DNA of 64,000 nt from Heliocybe sulcata (Eukaryota; Basidiomycota; Agaricomycetes; Gloeophyllales; Gloeophyllaceae): NCBI GenBank assembly GCA_004369045.1, contig ML213524.1, positions 393,667-457,666 of the forward strand, written 5' to 3'. A program made the position numbers and the translations under genes. Numbering within the stretch: position 1 is the first letter of the stretch; the number at the start of each line of letters is the position of its first letter. The notes beneath the pieces were generated by a model. The model was not told where the DNA came from. It did not search any database and saw only the letters and a program-made list of their open reading frames with translations. Shown in pieces: positions 47,422-58,841 of this stretch.

Positions 47422-49624
47422 TTAGATAATGAACTTCAGGTGCGTGTTCTAGGCATCAGGGGTCAGCACTACCACTATTCGACAATTGCCATATAACTTA
47501 CAATTCTGTGTGAACTGGACAGCTGCGGTTTCTGATTGTATCTCTTGTTCAGGACCGCTCTGTAAGGATTGCACTGAGACGATTTCTTCAGAAGCAGCTA
47601 TAGAGCCTGTCTTACCTGACAGACTTCAGGAGCTGTAAATACGACTGGTCCGGGTTGCGTTCTAGGCGGGGCTGCGGTTCAAGGATATCGAAGCGACAAG
47701 GGACAAGTGCACTTACTGAGACATAGCGTGAATGCCTGTTATGACCAAAAGGTGAGAGAACGGTCGAGCGTTACGAGGACGCGGACGTACATAGCTCATA
47801 GCTCCCACAGCCAGGCCATCTTCAGTAGTATCGGCGCTCGTCTGCGAGTCTTTGCACCCGCTGAAAGATATCTAGCCATATGGTAAGCAGATTAACTTTC
47901 GTTTGGTACAGATAAGATGCTAGAGGGAGCTGAAGACATACGACATCTGCCGGTGATGTCCGTTCCTTGATAAATTTAGGGGTAATTTCAGGCCTTGATT
48001 TGACTCTTCCGTCTGAATGATACTGGTACGGCTTTCACCAATCGATTAACAGGGGACATCATGATCCGTCACTCACGAGGATGGGAAGGTCTGCACGAGA
48101 ATGAGAACAATCTCTACATGGGCCTGACAGCGGTCACATACCTAATATGGATCCAGAGTGGCAGGACTAGTACGATAGAATGTCAGAACAGGGTGACCAC
48201 CCCTATCTCAGGACGTACATCGAACACAGCCTAGAACAGTTTTAGGTTCATGGCGAGGGGAAACGATGGGCAGATACTCACAGTCAAACGGCAGGCTCTA
48301 GGCAGTGGGTGGACCTGAATGAACCATTCAATACTAATTCCAGAAGTATCGACGAGACACATACCAGGATCTTGTGCAAATCCTGTCGCAGCAACTTAGA
48401 CTAGTACGGTGTCTGTGAGTAAGAAACGTACGTCGTCCAAAATGATTCCAGCTTGCTTATAATCCAGCGGATAGATATCTAGGTTTGGTGAGCTACCGAA
48501 GGGCTATGGTGGGCGCAATATGATCACCTTCGTCAAGGCCATCCACCTCATCGCCGTCCAAGTCTTTAGTCTGTCCACCGTGGCCGGAGTCTACATGGCA
48601 CTGTTACTATCATACTGAAGTGCAAAACTCGAATCGCTCAGTACGCACAGTGTATGAACAACGAATCGTGTGGCTGAGCATCCTTGACGAGCCACCTCAT
48701 CGCGTCGAGTATATTCTTCTTTGTAGGGATATCCCTGGAATTGCGCGCGTCATCCCGAAGCAGGACCATATCCTCACTACGGAAGCCATAGCGTTCTGTG
48801 CAATAAATTAGCATGTATCCCTCGATAATCGGACAACAGCGCTTACCACGGAGAAATTTGTGTATATCCTGTGCGTCATTGATACATCCGTGCAGTTCCT
48901 CACGCTGGCCAGTGTAATTGATACCGATCTGTCAACGGGACACCGGTGGTACGGAAATATCATGACAGGAATAGATAAGAATATGACACGACTTACGCAA
49001 AGAGCCTTCTTCCTCCCGGTGCACCTCGAATAAGCGAAATCCGGATGCTGGAGGGGTGGGAGCTGGTTATTCTGCGTATGGGAAGGATGCTGGCCATGTT
49101 GATGATTCGCGTGGTTCTGGCTGTATTGTGGTTGATTGTACTGCTGCTGAGAATAACCCTGCTGATGAGAATGAGAATGTCCGTGAGATTGAGCCTGCGG
49201 TCGGCTATGGCTATGGCTTCGGCCATGGCCAGATTGGTGATGCCCCTGCGAAGAGTGCGTATGGGAGTGCCGGCGCTGTCTGTGGTGATGCTGATGGCCA
49301 CCGCCTTGGATGTATATAACGCGCGCGTCTTCTGGCACTTGCACGGTTTGACCGTCGGCGTACACTACTTGCTGGGCTACCGCTGGGCTTCCAGAGGGCT
49401 GGAATGGAGTCGGCATTTGAACGGTGCCGCGATGGGGCCTTGCTATGCTGTCAGTGCAACCTTCACCGGGTAATCAAATAAAACATACGAATGTGACTGC
49501 CTTTACCAGGCGCTCGAGCTGAGTGGCAAGTACGGTATACTGCTACCAGCACTCACCGGGACATGTGAGGAGGCTTCAATGACTGACCTGAGCGCTCAGA
49601 CTCTGGATAAGCTGGCCAGTTCAT
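47422..49624 (-). CDS. MCA1: Metacaspase (type I, caspase-like cysteine protease)
   Basis: The ATG at 49624 gives [16 protein letters not shown] prodomain rich in His, Gln and Ser ([18 protein letters not shown]) follows after an intron. The p20 core reads [34 protein letters not shown], then [53 protein letters not shown] (catalytic His), [34 protein letters not shown] (catalytic Cys) and PYQYHSDGR. The p10 part has [15 protein letters not shown] and GAMSYAFTLCL, then [19 protein letters not shown] and the stop at 47424-47422. The gene is cut into about thirteen exons, two of them only 12 nt (48219-48230) and 25 nt (48142-48166). Metacaspases cleave after Arg/Lys, need Ca2+, and act in stress-linked death and protein quality control. 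The exact junction before PYQY is uncertain. Confidence 0.88.
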
Positions 49625-49699
49625 TTGTGCCTCTGTGTAGCAAAAGCAGTTGGGAGTATTGGATAGGGGCGGTACGATTGCACAGCGTTCCGTATTCGG

Positions 49700-50320
49700 G
49701 TAAGGGGCTCGCAGCTTTATAGAAAGACCTCGGCGTCTATTCCAAAGCTCTCAAGCCTGTCCTGTTCCGATTTAGAGTAAGAATGGACCCGCATCGCATC
49801 AGTGCAAGACCATTGACTTCGGATCATTTACACTCCGGATGTGGCGCATCCATCGCGCCACGTGCCTGTACAGGCGCTTCGAAGCGCGCCACGGAGAACG
49901 CAAGTGCTCTCTCGTCTGTCCTCGTGCAACATGGCTATTCTCATCGTAGTGTTTTATATGTCTATGAGGAGGCATGCGCGGATGAAGACGCATTCCGAAC
50001 CTCAGCGCTGAGCGCTTCAGCGTCGAAGCAGCGCCCATTGGCAAGCAAGGCTGTACTTGAACATAGCCTCCCACCTTCCGGAATGCGGATATCTTCCTCG
50101 GTCCAATCACGATGCACTCTACGATCTTATCATGCGACCCAGCAACGCAGTTTTTGCCATAGTAGCAGGAATCATAACCATCTTTAGCTTCAATACGTGC
50201 ACCGCTTGTGGCCATTATAGGACAGCCTTAGCACTTGCATGAGCATATAAAGCGACGGCGGAGCTGCTTTCAATCCTTTCAGCGTTCGCCCTTCACGTAT
50301 ACCCAACCAACATAATATTA
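49700..50320. other. Divergent 5' flanks of metacaspase and pseudokinase
   Basis: A 138-codon minus-strand stretch (49799-50215) and overlapping plus-strand frames show no known family. ATATAAAG at 50245-50252 is a likely TATA element for the kinase-like gene at 50327. Confidence 0.4.
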
Positions 50321-50326
50321 TTCCAT

Positions 50327-51527
50327 ATGGTTCAATCACAATGTTGTGCCGTTCGTGTGAGTGCATCTTCTCCTGCGTCTGGCTGCCTCTAGACGCTCCC
50401 TAGGTCGACCGCAGACGCAAGAGTCTCCTTTCTGTGGCATACTGTGAAGAGGACGGAAGCGAACTCGGATTCGACAATACTCCTATATTTTCCAAACTTG
50501 AGTCGAACAGCCACCTGGCTCGCTATAAAGACCAGGTCGTCCTCATCCGATTCTGGCGAATGCGCCGCAACGATTATCGAAGCGCTGAGTCGCTCAGGGT
50601 GCGTGGCAGTACTACCTATCATGCCCAACTCTACTGATCTGAGGAGTCATGCAGATGCTCAATCGGGAAGCGAACGAATGGAAGCAGCTGCACCATCACA
50701 ACCTTGCCGAGTTCATAGGATTAGCGGATACCGCCTGCTTAATGCCAGGCATTATCTCCCCGTTCTACAAGAACGGTGATATCTTAGCCTACACCGCAAG
50801 AAACAAGAAGGCGGATATCTTACTACTTGTGAGTATGCAGTGGATGCCCTGAGACAGAACCTGAATCTCCTCGTAGCTTCGGGGTGTGGCCTCTGCTGTC
50901 AGTTACCTACACAACCGTAAGATACCAGCAGTGCACGGTAATATAAAAGCAGTGAGTCTCCTTCCATTACCTTCTTCGCCGTTTACTTATGCTCCTTTTA
51001 GTCTAACATCCTCATCACAGACGCCGGAGAAGCAGTTCTAACTGATTATGGGATGTCTCGCGTCGCCGACTTTGCAATCCACTTTACACGGCCATCCGCA
51101 AACATCTTCGAGGAAGCAAGATGGCAGGCCCCAGAGCTCTTAAATGGAGCTTTCACGAATGATGAACGATGGGGCGCGACGCCTGCCACAGATACGTACA
51201 GCTTCGGGATGACGTGTCTCGAGGTGCGTTTGGATCTGCCACACATTAGTCCCGTGTAATCTCATATTATTCCTTACCCAGGTCTGCACAGGAAGAACGC
51301 CTTTCTCTAATCGCAGGTTCAACGTTCAGGATCTCCTGGAGGTCTCTCACGGGGCCCGACCAGACAGACCGGACGAGCAGACATATCCACTGATCAGCGA
51401 TGAGATGTGGGACATGATGCAGTCCTGCTGGCAACAACAACCGGAAAGCAGGCCCACTATGGACGTGGTCGAGCAGTGGATAGGCCTCATTCGTACGCTG
51501 CGCGATATAGAGAGCATGTCGGGTTGA
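50327..51527 (+). CDS. TKL-type kinase-like protein, probable pseudokinase
   Basis: The ATG at 50327 starts MVQSQCCAVR, and an intron leads into VDRRRKSLLSVAYCEE. The kinase fold is clear: NREANEWKQLHHHNLAEFIG (alpha-C/strand 4), LRGVASAVSYLHNR, AVHGNIKASNILITDAGEAV, DYGMSRVADF, WQAPELLNG, DTYSFGMTCLE, then VCTGRTPFS and MWDMMQSCWQQQPESRPTM. It ends RDIESMSG. Key residues differ from active kinases. The catalytic loop has HGN where HRD or HGD is needed, so the base Asp is Asn. The strand-3 lysine position reads VVLIRF. DFG is DYG, with the Asp kept. This points to a pseudokinase that may bind nucleotide weakly or act as a scaffold. The family (TKL-like) is expanded in Agaricomycetes. The second intron's exact donor is uncertain. 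Confidence 0.75.
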
Positions 51528-51913
51528 CATCCCCAGTCAGCGTGTAAGGACCTTTTTGCAAAGTGCCCCATAATCCCTCTTCGGGCTTCCATGTCGCCAG
51601 GATTTGTTCGACAACTATATTAACCGTATGATACCCCTACTTGTATCTCCGCTTAGTACATACTCTACCATATACCCGTAGTTAGCCTAGTCTTATTTGG
51701 ATCTCTGTCCTGCTTACCTTCGACAGTCCTACACGGAATATTGCGCGCTTGACTCTCCAATCACTGCTTCGCTAAGATGAGCCTTGGGCAGAGTGTCCGG
51801 GCCGAGATGTAAAGCCCGCCCGAACTGTGGCCACAGAGCTTAGACCAACTTTCGCCCCGCTTGCGTGCTACACCGTTCTCCTCTGCCATCACACCTCAGA
51901 GCACGTTTAAACA

Positions 51914-52978
51914 ATGATCTCAGACGCGTATTCACCCTTGTGTTTTTGCGCACTCGTCGGTGCACCCTGGCACGCACCTAATGGCATCGGGAATGAACAG
52001 GACGCAGGCCACACCACTACTCCAACAGCAAACGAGCCCCAAGTCCCCTGCTTATGCGATGTAAGACACAACCCTAATGTGCCGTACCAGAATGAAGCTG
52101 ATATATACCAGGAGCAGTCTCTGGCACCTTCGATACGTACTATGGAGTGGCACCTCAATGCGCCACACCACCTGCCGTCACCCGAAACGCATATCTTGAG
52201 CCAGTACGCGCCTTACCTCTCGCAGCCTAAACCACAACATGCCACTCCAGGCTGGCTCACAGAGAATTCCGAGCCACGAGATGAAGTATACGCCTTCGAC
52301 GTCGACCGCGACGAGTGGCCAGACTATGCGTGCCACATGGAGGGTCAGGAGAGCAGTATGTCGGATGGGTCGTTCTCCAGCAGTGAAGCCATTTCGCCAG
52401 CCTCTCAAGATAATCTCTGGCTACCGTATATTAGTCCTCCAGCCGCGGCATTACCCCATCCTTCGTTTCGCCACTCAACACAGAGACCTGAATCATGCGC
52501 CCATGCATACCTCCCAGCAGCGCTCAGGGACGAGCTCGGGATTCCTGACTCATACAAGGAACACTACTCACCACATACGACTGCACTGGATACCGAGGTG
52601 CCGCCTACCACCTCGACCGATTGGCGCCACACTCAGCTGCTGAACATGGTGCTCGATGAGATCGCACGGCAGCCACCAAGTATGGGTATGCAGGAGGAAA
52701 AGGTACTGGAGAACGCCTCACGGGTCTACGGGCTCAGTCCCTGGGACCAGAAGCAGTTCGGTTGTGGGTTGAAAGCTGAGCAGATGGAGGCAGGGCCGAA
52801 AGAGCTCTTGGGAATCGTCAACGGTGAAGAAAGCGGCTTTGCTCGTGGAGATGTGGTGATGGCGCCTCTATATGTGAGGACGACAGCTGCAGCAGAGCAA
52901 GGGGGTAGACTCTTGATGGATATACCAATCAGCAAGTGGGCTCTCATGGCCTACCCGAGGACCGAGCAATGGTGGTAG
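51914..52978 (+). CDS. Uncharacterised 354-residue protein
   Basis: A single open exon from MISDAYSPLCFCALVG to the end MAYPRTEQWW. The first 190 residues are low in complexity and rich in Pro, Ser, His and acidic residues (SSMSDGSFSSSEAISPAS), likely disordered. The C-terminal half is more ordered (LLNMVLDEIARQPPSMG, KVLENASRVYGLSPWDQKQF). No signal peptide, membrane segment or known catalytic motif is visible. Length, uniform codon use and absence of stops over 1 kb make it a likely real gene. Function is unknown; a transcription-related role is possible from composition but not supported by any domain. Confidence 0.6.
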   Translation: MISDAYSPLCFCALVGAPWHAPNGIGNEQDAGHTTTPTANEPQVPCLCDVRHNPNVPYQNEADIYQEQSLAPSIRTMEWHLNAPHHLPSPETHILSQYAPYLSQPKPQHATPGWLTENSEPRDEVYAFDVDRDEWPDYACHMEGQESSMSDGSFSSSEAISPASQDNLWLPYISPPAAALPHPSFRHSTQRPESCAHAYLPAALRDELGIPDSYKEHYSPHTTALDTEVPPTTSTDWRHTQLLNMVLDEIARQPPSMGMQEEKVLENASRVYGLSPWDQKQFGCGLKAEQMEAGPKELLGIVNGEESGFARGDVVMAPLYVRTTAAAEQGGRLLMDIPISKWALMAYPRTEQWW

Positions 52979-53169
52979 GGAAGAGGGCTACGACGGAAGA
53001 GCAGGGGAAAGCGAGTGGCATTTCCGGCGTCCAGCTCGAAGACCAAAGATAGGCTGGAACGGCATGGAGACGGTAGAGTAGTCTAGTGACGATAGCAGTC
53101 TGCGTGTGGAATCGTTCTGAAGCATCCCAATCAACACGTCTATGTGAACGTTAAAGACATACTGTCATA

Positions 53170-53897
53170 CACGTCCTAGTACGTCAGGCACGTGTTTGGT
53201 GAAGGTATCTGGTCCACGCGAACGACTTTCCGCTTCTGTTTCCCTCGAAGTGCTTCCTAATCTTCTGGAGAGATTGCTGTGCATCAGCCACGGACGCGCT
53301 CTCCAAATCCTCCTCGGCCCAGCAGACCTCCATCGGCCGCCACATGTCATCCGAAGTCAGCTTGCAATTTATACGCCTCGAAGGCCAACACCAGTCGAAA
53401 CGGTGCCTTTAATTCTCGAAAGTAGCCCAATGTGATTGACCATCGTAAAGCTTGGCCCTAGAGCACAGCTATGCGCCGTTGTCATTGCCTACCCGCGCGG
53501 TAGCACTGTGCACATACCTCAAGCGTAAGTATGGTCATGCCCAAACCGTACACGTCATCGGCGACTGTAATATCACAGGGACCACGCAAAAGTACCCATC
53601 CTACGCGCTGAATGGATTCACCGAAATCCTGGTGATCACCGCCCACGCAGTCCGAAAGTATACCTTCCCCTGAATAGCAAGGCTAGACTTTTATCGATTC
53701 AGTATCCTCAGCGCCGCCCTTTCAAGCATCAAGTCATGCGCTGAATACAGGCCTGTGACGGTGTGTCAATAGCACAGAAGTTGAGAGACAACATGAAAAG
53801 ACTTACCGAGTCTTAGTAACGACGCGTAGGATACTAGCTCTTCAATTACACCACCAGAAGTCTGGACATATAAGACAGTGTTTGACTGAGAACTCAT
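53170..53897 (-). pseudogene. Relic of a TKL-type kinase gene
   Basis: On the minus strand, VADDVYGLGMTIL (about 53565-53530) matches the alpha-F region of the pseudokinase at 50.3 kb (DTYSFGMTCLE). It is followed by a GTATGT donor at the equivalent point (LE/). Farther on, SDDMWRPMEVCW (about 53350) matches SDEMWDMMQSCW. A 5' piece with a clean GTAAGT..CACAG intron (MSSQSNTVLYVQTSGG, from 53897) may be its former start. Stops and frame changes separate the pieces and the catalytic loop is not found. The match is to a neighbouring gene rather than to a database, so it is suggestive only. Confidence 0.45.
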
Positions 53898-54134
53898 CCT
53901 ATTCTACCACAGCATTTGCGCGTCCTCCCAGCTTTCAGATCAGAGCTCTCACAGCCGCGAACGCAGCCTGCCAAACGGAACATCCAAGAGCATCCCATCG
54001 CAGGAAGTTTCGGTTAACTGTCAACGTTCGCGGCTGGAAAAGGCACCCTCTCCACGATAGACTCCGCCTCTACAGCCTACACCGCAACATCGACTCCATC
54101 TCTACCCTCTTCATACCCCGGCTACTCACGATTA

Positions 54135-55530
54135 TCATGCCTCCCGCTCATCCTTCCCCTGGGTAGGATAAATCTCGCCCTCTACCACCGCCCTCGCCGT
54201 TCCATCCTCCGGATGACCCATCGACTGGCTCAGCGCCGTCTTGTTCAGAAGAGCGGCATACTTCGGCTGGATAAACGTAGCACTGGTAGAATAGACCACG
54301 GTTTTTCGTGGACAGACGATGTGACAGTAGACATCAGCAAGGGCAATGGTATCAACCGGCATGATGGGCTGGATCGCGACTTACTTGGCTTCAACGAGCA
54401 CTTTGCCCTTCATATCTTCTATTCGCCCGCTGACAGTCGCTTTGCGCCCGGAGACGGTTCCAATCTTTGCCTTAATGACTATAAACTGAGGTGGGGAATA
54501 CGTGCCAAACGGAGGCAGCGAGAGAGAGGGCAAGGAAATGAGACACCGAAGATAGGCAGGATAGAGTCAAGGGGCACCAGGCGTCATTGAACGTGACGGC
54601 AGGTGACATTAGCGAGACGTCGAGAAACCAAGCGGGTATATATCAGGTCCTGGAGATCCCGCATGGAACAAGAGAATATACGGACCTGGTCTGCTTGCGT
54701 CGGCGCACGATAGTTAATATTAAGGTTTCCCGTAACGCCAACTTTCTCTGGGAGATTCTGAATCGCCTATATGATAGCATGAGTAGTGAAGGGTCAGCAT
54801 TGTCCGCACTTATCGCAGGGTGATGGGAAACGAGGAAGAGCATATAGCGCCACATCAAAAGCAATCTCTCATGTAGCTTCACTGTGTCATACAAATTGAC
54901 TGGTGCCCTCCAAACTGCTCTCCGGTGTCACATCTACCTGCGATCCCTGCATAGTCGCAGGACACTCACCACTCGTCCAAGGCCCTCGTCTAGTATCGTC
55001 GCAAGCAATCCACCATGCACTATTCCCTCATGGCCGCATACACCTCTCCCCAGATGGAGAAATACCATCGCCTCACTCTCATCCCTTCGTGCTCGCACCA
55101 ACGGCCGTAGAGCGAGCTTACCTGGTCCGCTCAGCGCACCCGCCGTGAGACTATTCACCCGTCTCTCTTCGGGTATATGCGTGTAGGGCCGCGTCTCGTA
55201 CCATTCATGAGCGTCTGGCCCGGACCGGGCTTCTGAGAGTAGCGAAAGAGACTGTAACGATTCCTCGAGAGATGCAAGGTAAGGTCCGGCTCGCGAGTCT
55301 GAGGGGTGCAATGGTGGAGGAGCAGAACGAGGCGCGAGGTAGGTGAGAACAGTGGGTGGGTACAGTGAACCGAGGAGGTAAGCGGATGTGCAGCCTAGCG
55401 AGAATAGCGAGATGGAGAGCAGTTTGCTGGATTGTCGAGGTGACGAAGGCGTAGCATATAGTCGGCTGTGGGTCGCGCGGAGTCGTGAACTCGTCAGGAG
55501 AGAGCGATGCCTGAGACCATGAGAGAGCAT
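54135..55530 (-). CDS. HotDog-fold acyl-CoA thioesterase, THEM4/4HBT type, mitochondrial
   Basis: The ATG at 55530 gives MLSHGLRHRSLLTSSRLRAT, a basic, Ser-rich mitochondrial presequence. A membrane segment (LLSISLFSLGCTSAYLLGSL) follows. The HotDog domain starts near FLHLGRGVCGHEGIVHGG, where HEGIVHGGLLATILDEGLGR is the signature active-site helix with the catalytic Asp/Glu. After introns come AIQNLPEKVGVTGNLNINYR, APTQADQ, and then FIVIKAKIGTVSGRKATVSG. An intron after VLVEAN leads to ATFIQPKYAALLNKT. The end is GKDEREA at 54135. Such enzymes hydrolyse acyl-CoAs and appear in fungi as inner-membrane-anchored mitochondrial proteins (yeast Fmp10-like). The acyl chain preferred is unknown. All exons join in frame. 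Confidence 0.85.
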
Positions 55531-55599
55531 CGTCGAAGGAGTTGGTGCGGGGAGAGCAAAGGCAGGATCCAGCTGTCAATAAGTACCGGTAATCAAGCA

Positions 55600-56153
55600 C
55601 AGAATGCCGGCAATCAGAATTCGCAAGATACAGTGTAACGGAAACCGTCCGGATTCTGAGGGCTTAGAGCTTCCGAAAGGTTCATTTCAAGGATGGTAGG
55701 AGCGGCCGGAAGCAATCCGAGCTTCCAATGTTTGTACGCAGGGGGGCCTACGGAGCCGTCTGGGCGTGTCGTACGCAGGAGAGGGAGCCGTCTGGGGTGT
55801 TGGGCATAGAGAGATGGCGGCGGGAGGAAAAAAGGTGTGAGGAAATCTCTTAGGCGCCTCGCCTTTATAGCCTCTGAATGTGAAATTGAGAAAGGGCATG
55901 TGAAGGAGAGGAAGATCGTCTGCTGTCAACGGAAAAGGCGATTCCCCTTCCATTACAGGAAGGCCTATGAAGATTCTGATTGGTGCACACGGCCCTTTGC
56001 AATTCAAAGTCCGCTCCTCGAGGACAGTCACCGGAGGGAACCGAATATACGTGATCGCTGTAAATGCCGACCTAAATTGAGATGTGGGCTTTGATATATA
56101 ATATTCACCGGAAATGGCAGGTTATTTTTTATATATGTTATATTGTGTATAGG
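55600..56153. other. Upstream flank of the thioesterase up to the gap
   Basis: No coding sequence is recognised. The DNA becomes AT-rich just before the gap. Confidence 0.4.
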
Positions 56154-56738
56154 NNNNNNNNNNNNNNNNNNNNNNNNNNNNNNNNNNNNNNNNNNNNNNN
56201 NNNNNNNNNNNNNNNNNNNNNNNNNNNNNNNNNNNNNNNNNNNNNNNNNNNNNNNNNNNNNNNNNNNNNNNNNNNNNNNNNNNNNNNNNNNNNNNNNNNN
56301 NNNNNNNNNNNNNNNNNNNNNNNNNNNNNNNNNNNNNNNNNNNNNNNNNNNNNNNNNNNNNNNNNNNNNNNNNNNNNNNNNNNNNNNNNNNNNNNNNNNN
56401 NNNNNNNNNNNNNNNNNNNNNNNNNNNNNNNNNNNNNNNNNNNNNNNNNNNNNNNNNNNNNNNNNNNNNNNNNNNNNNNNNNNNNNNNNNNNNNNNNNNN
56501 NNNNNNNNNNNNNNNNNNNNNNNNNNNNNNNNNNNNNNNNNNNNNNNNNNNNNNNNNNNNNNNNNNNNNNNNNNNNNNNNNNNNNNNNNNNNNNNNNNNN
56601 NNNNNNNNNNNNNNNNNNNNNNNNNNNNNNNNNNNNNNNNNNNNNNNNNNNNNNNNNNNNNNNNNNNNNNNNNNNNNNNNNNNNNNNNNNNNNNNNNNNN
56701 NNNNNNNNNNNNNNNNNNNNNNNNNNNNNNNNNNNNNN
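56154..56738. other. Assembly gap (run of N)
   Basis: 585 undetermined bases, flanked by AT-rich sequence on both sides (ATATGTTATATTGTG before, ATATGTGATATATC after). Its true length and content are unknown. Confidence 0.99.
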
Positions 56739-57290
56739 ATATGTGATATATCAAATAGATAATCATGTATCCAATTGCACGGATATTTCAACCGTGACTT
56801 CCCGATATTGGGCCACATTTACAGGGCAGTCATATATTTGGTTACTGGAAGTGCTGGTCGTGCGTTCGAGGACTGGTCGACTGGTCGTGACTCGGCACAT
56901 TGTTGTGGCGCATAATTATATGTACCACGACAGAACACACCTACTTAACTAGTACTCTGACATCCCTCAGGCCTCAGAATGAAGTCCATCGTGGTGCTTC
57001 AAGCTTCAACAACCCCTACCTTTCGGGTTCCACTCAAGCCAGAGCCGCATCGAACACTTTTCCGCGGTAGTTCCACCTGACGATTTCAACATTAAGAATG
57101 ATGCTCATATTCACCTATAGAGACCTTATCGCTCGACTGGCGAGATACATGAATTCGGGAGAAGGCATTCGAGACTCGAGTCATCCGCAGGAGTTGCCGA
57201 TAAGCGCTCGGTCCCGGATGAAAGCCAGCTAATCAGCAATCGACATGATGTCACATCCTCTTCACCTGCCAACTAATAGAACCGTACACG

Positions 57291-57298
57291 TATAAAAG
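57291..57298 (+). promoter_or_regulatory. TATA box of the SDR gene
   Basis: TATAAAAG lies about 60 bp ahead of the ATG at 57353. Confidence 0.5.
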
Positions 57299-57352
57299 TT
57301 AACATGTCTCAACAATCAAACATAATTTCTTTTCTCCCAGCCCAACCCCAAA

Positions 57353-58611
57353 ATGCCTGCTATCGCTGCTCCTGCTAAAGTTCTCGTTACCGGTGCCAAT
57401 GGCTACATCGCTATGTGGGTGGTACGCCGCCTCTTGGAGGCTGGTTACGCTGTGCGCGGAACAGTGCAATCGGCCACCAAGGGCGAGTACTTGAAGAAGT
57501 TGTTCGGATCTTATGGCGACAAGCTCGAGCTGAAGGTAGTGGAGGATATCACAAAGGTGAGAAAGTTGGGATTTCGTTCTATGGTCAGAGTGCTGATAAT
57601 AAATCCAGGAGGGGGCATTTGACGAAGCTGTGAAGGGTGTAGATGCCATTGAGCATACCGCATCGCCGTTCCATTTCAAAGCCTCGGAACCTGATGGTAT
57701 ATTCTCCAAGCTCTCCACGCCGATATGTGCATCGCCACTCATTTCCTACACCTAGAACTTATTTCCCCAGCCGTCAAGGGCACCGTCGGCATACTCAACA
57801 GTGCGCTCAAGTTTGGGTGAGTGCACTCCGCCTTAGTGGTTGTAGCTGCATTCCGACAGTCAGTAGTACAAACGTGAAGCGTGTCGTGGTGACCTCGTCC
57901 TGCGCTGCTGTTCTTGAGATCCTCAACCACCCGAAGGTGTTCAACGAGAGCGACTGGGACGAGCAGTGCATTCGGAATGTTCAGGAGAAAGGAAAAGACT
58001 CTAACCCGGGCGATTGGTACCGAGCTAGCAAGACCCTGGCTGAAAAGGGCAAGTATTCGTACATTGAAATGTCGTAAAAATGCGCTTATTAAAGATATCC
58101 TAGCTGCCTGGGACTTTGTTGCGAAGAACAAGAGCTCCATTGGGTGGGACCTTGTCGTCCTCAACCCGCCATATGTCTTTGGCGTACGTGGCCCACTCCG
58201 CATGCATTGCCAGCCTTACATTGTCCTACTTTAGCCGATCATCCATGAGATTTCTTCCATAGACCAGCTTAACACCTCCATGGCTGATATCTATGGCACC
58301 TTGTACAAGAACACCAAGGACACCGAGACTCTCACGTCAGCTGGTGGGTCTTGTCCTCTATCCGCCCGAAACTCCTCTGACTATGAGTGGCAGGTAACGC
58401 ATGGGTAGACATGCGTGACCTCGCCCGCGCGCACGTCTTAGCCATCCAGTGGGAGCAGGCCGGTGGGAACCGCTTGATCGTTTATTCAGTGGTGCACATG
58501 TTTAGGTATGATGTCAGCAGGGCACGAGATCTACAGGGCATGGATAAGTACATCACGATTGAGGAGTGCATCAAGGATTCGTTGGAGGACTTCAAGAAGC
58601 GGGGTTGGTGA
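57353..58611 (+). CDS. Extended SDR, dihydroflavonol-reductase/GRE2-like, shortened
   Basis: MPAIAAPAKVLVTGANGYIA starts the NAD(P) Rossmann fold with TGANGYIA. Introns connect VVEDITK, EGAFDEAVKGVDAIEHTASP, ELISPAVKGTVGILNSALKF and RVVVTSSCAAVLE. The active site is WYRASKTLAEK (YxxxK), and VVLNPPYVFG follows. One intron (58049-58103) starts GCAAGT instead of GT and is needed to keep the frame (AEK/AAWDFV). After NRLIV the protein passes straight to YSVVHMFRYDVSRARDLQGM and ends KDSLEDFKKRGW. Relatives have about 35-40 further residues here (a WQD-type block), so part of the substrate domain is missing, in frame. Such enzymes reduce aldehydes or ketones with NADPH in the cytosol. Activity of this copy is doubtful. 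Confidence 0.8.
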
Positions 58612-58841
58612 GCGATGTAGCATGGGAGGAATGGGCTGGAATTTTGGTATGTAACAATGGTGAATGTCAAGACAAATAGAGACCACGTTCAGACTATGCC
58701 CTTCTCCATCGGTGCAGAAGACATGGTACTAAGACTGTAAATCAAGAAAAACTCAGGCGGATAGGAAGAAGAATCACACATTACTGGCGCTACAGTTGGC
58801 CATATGCCTGCATACTCACAGACTCGCAATAAATCAATATC

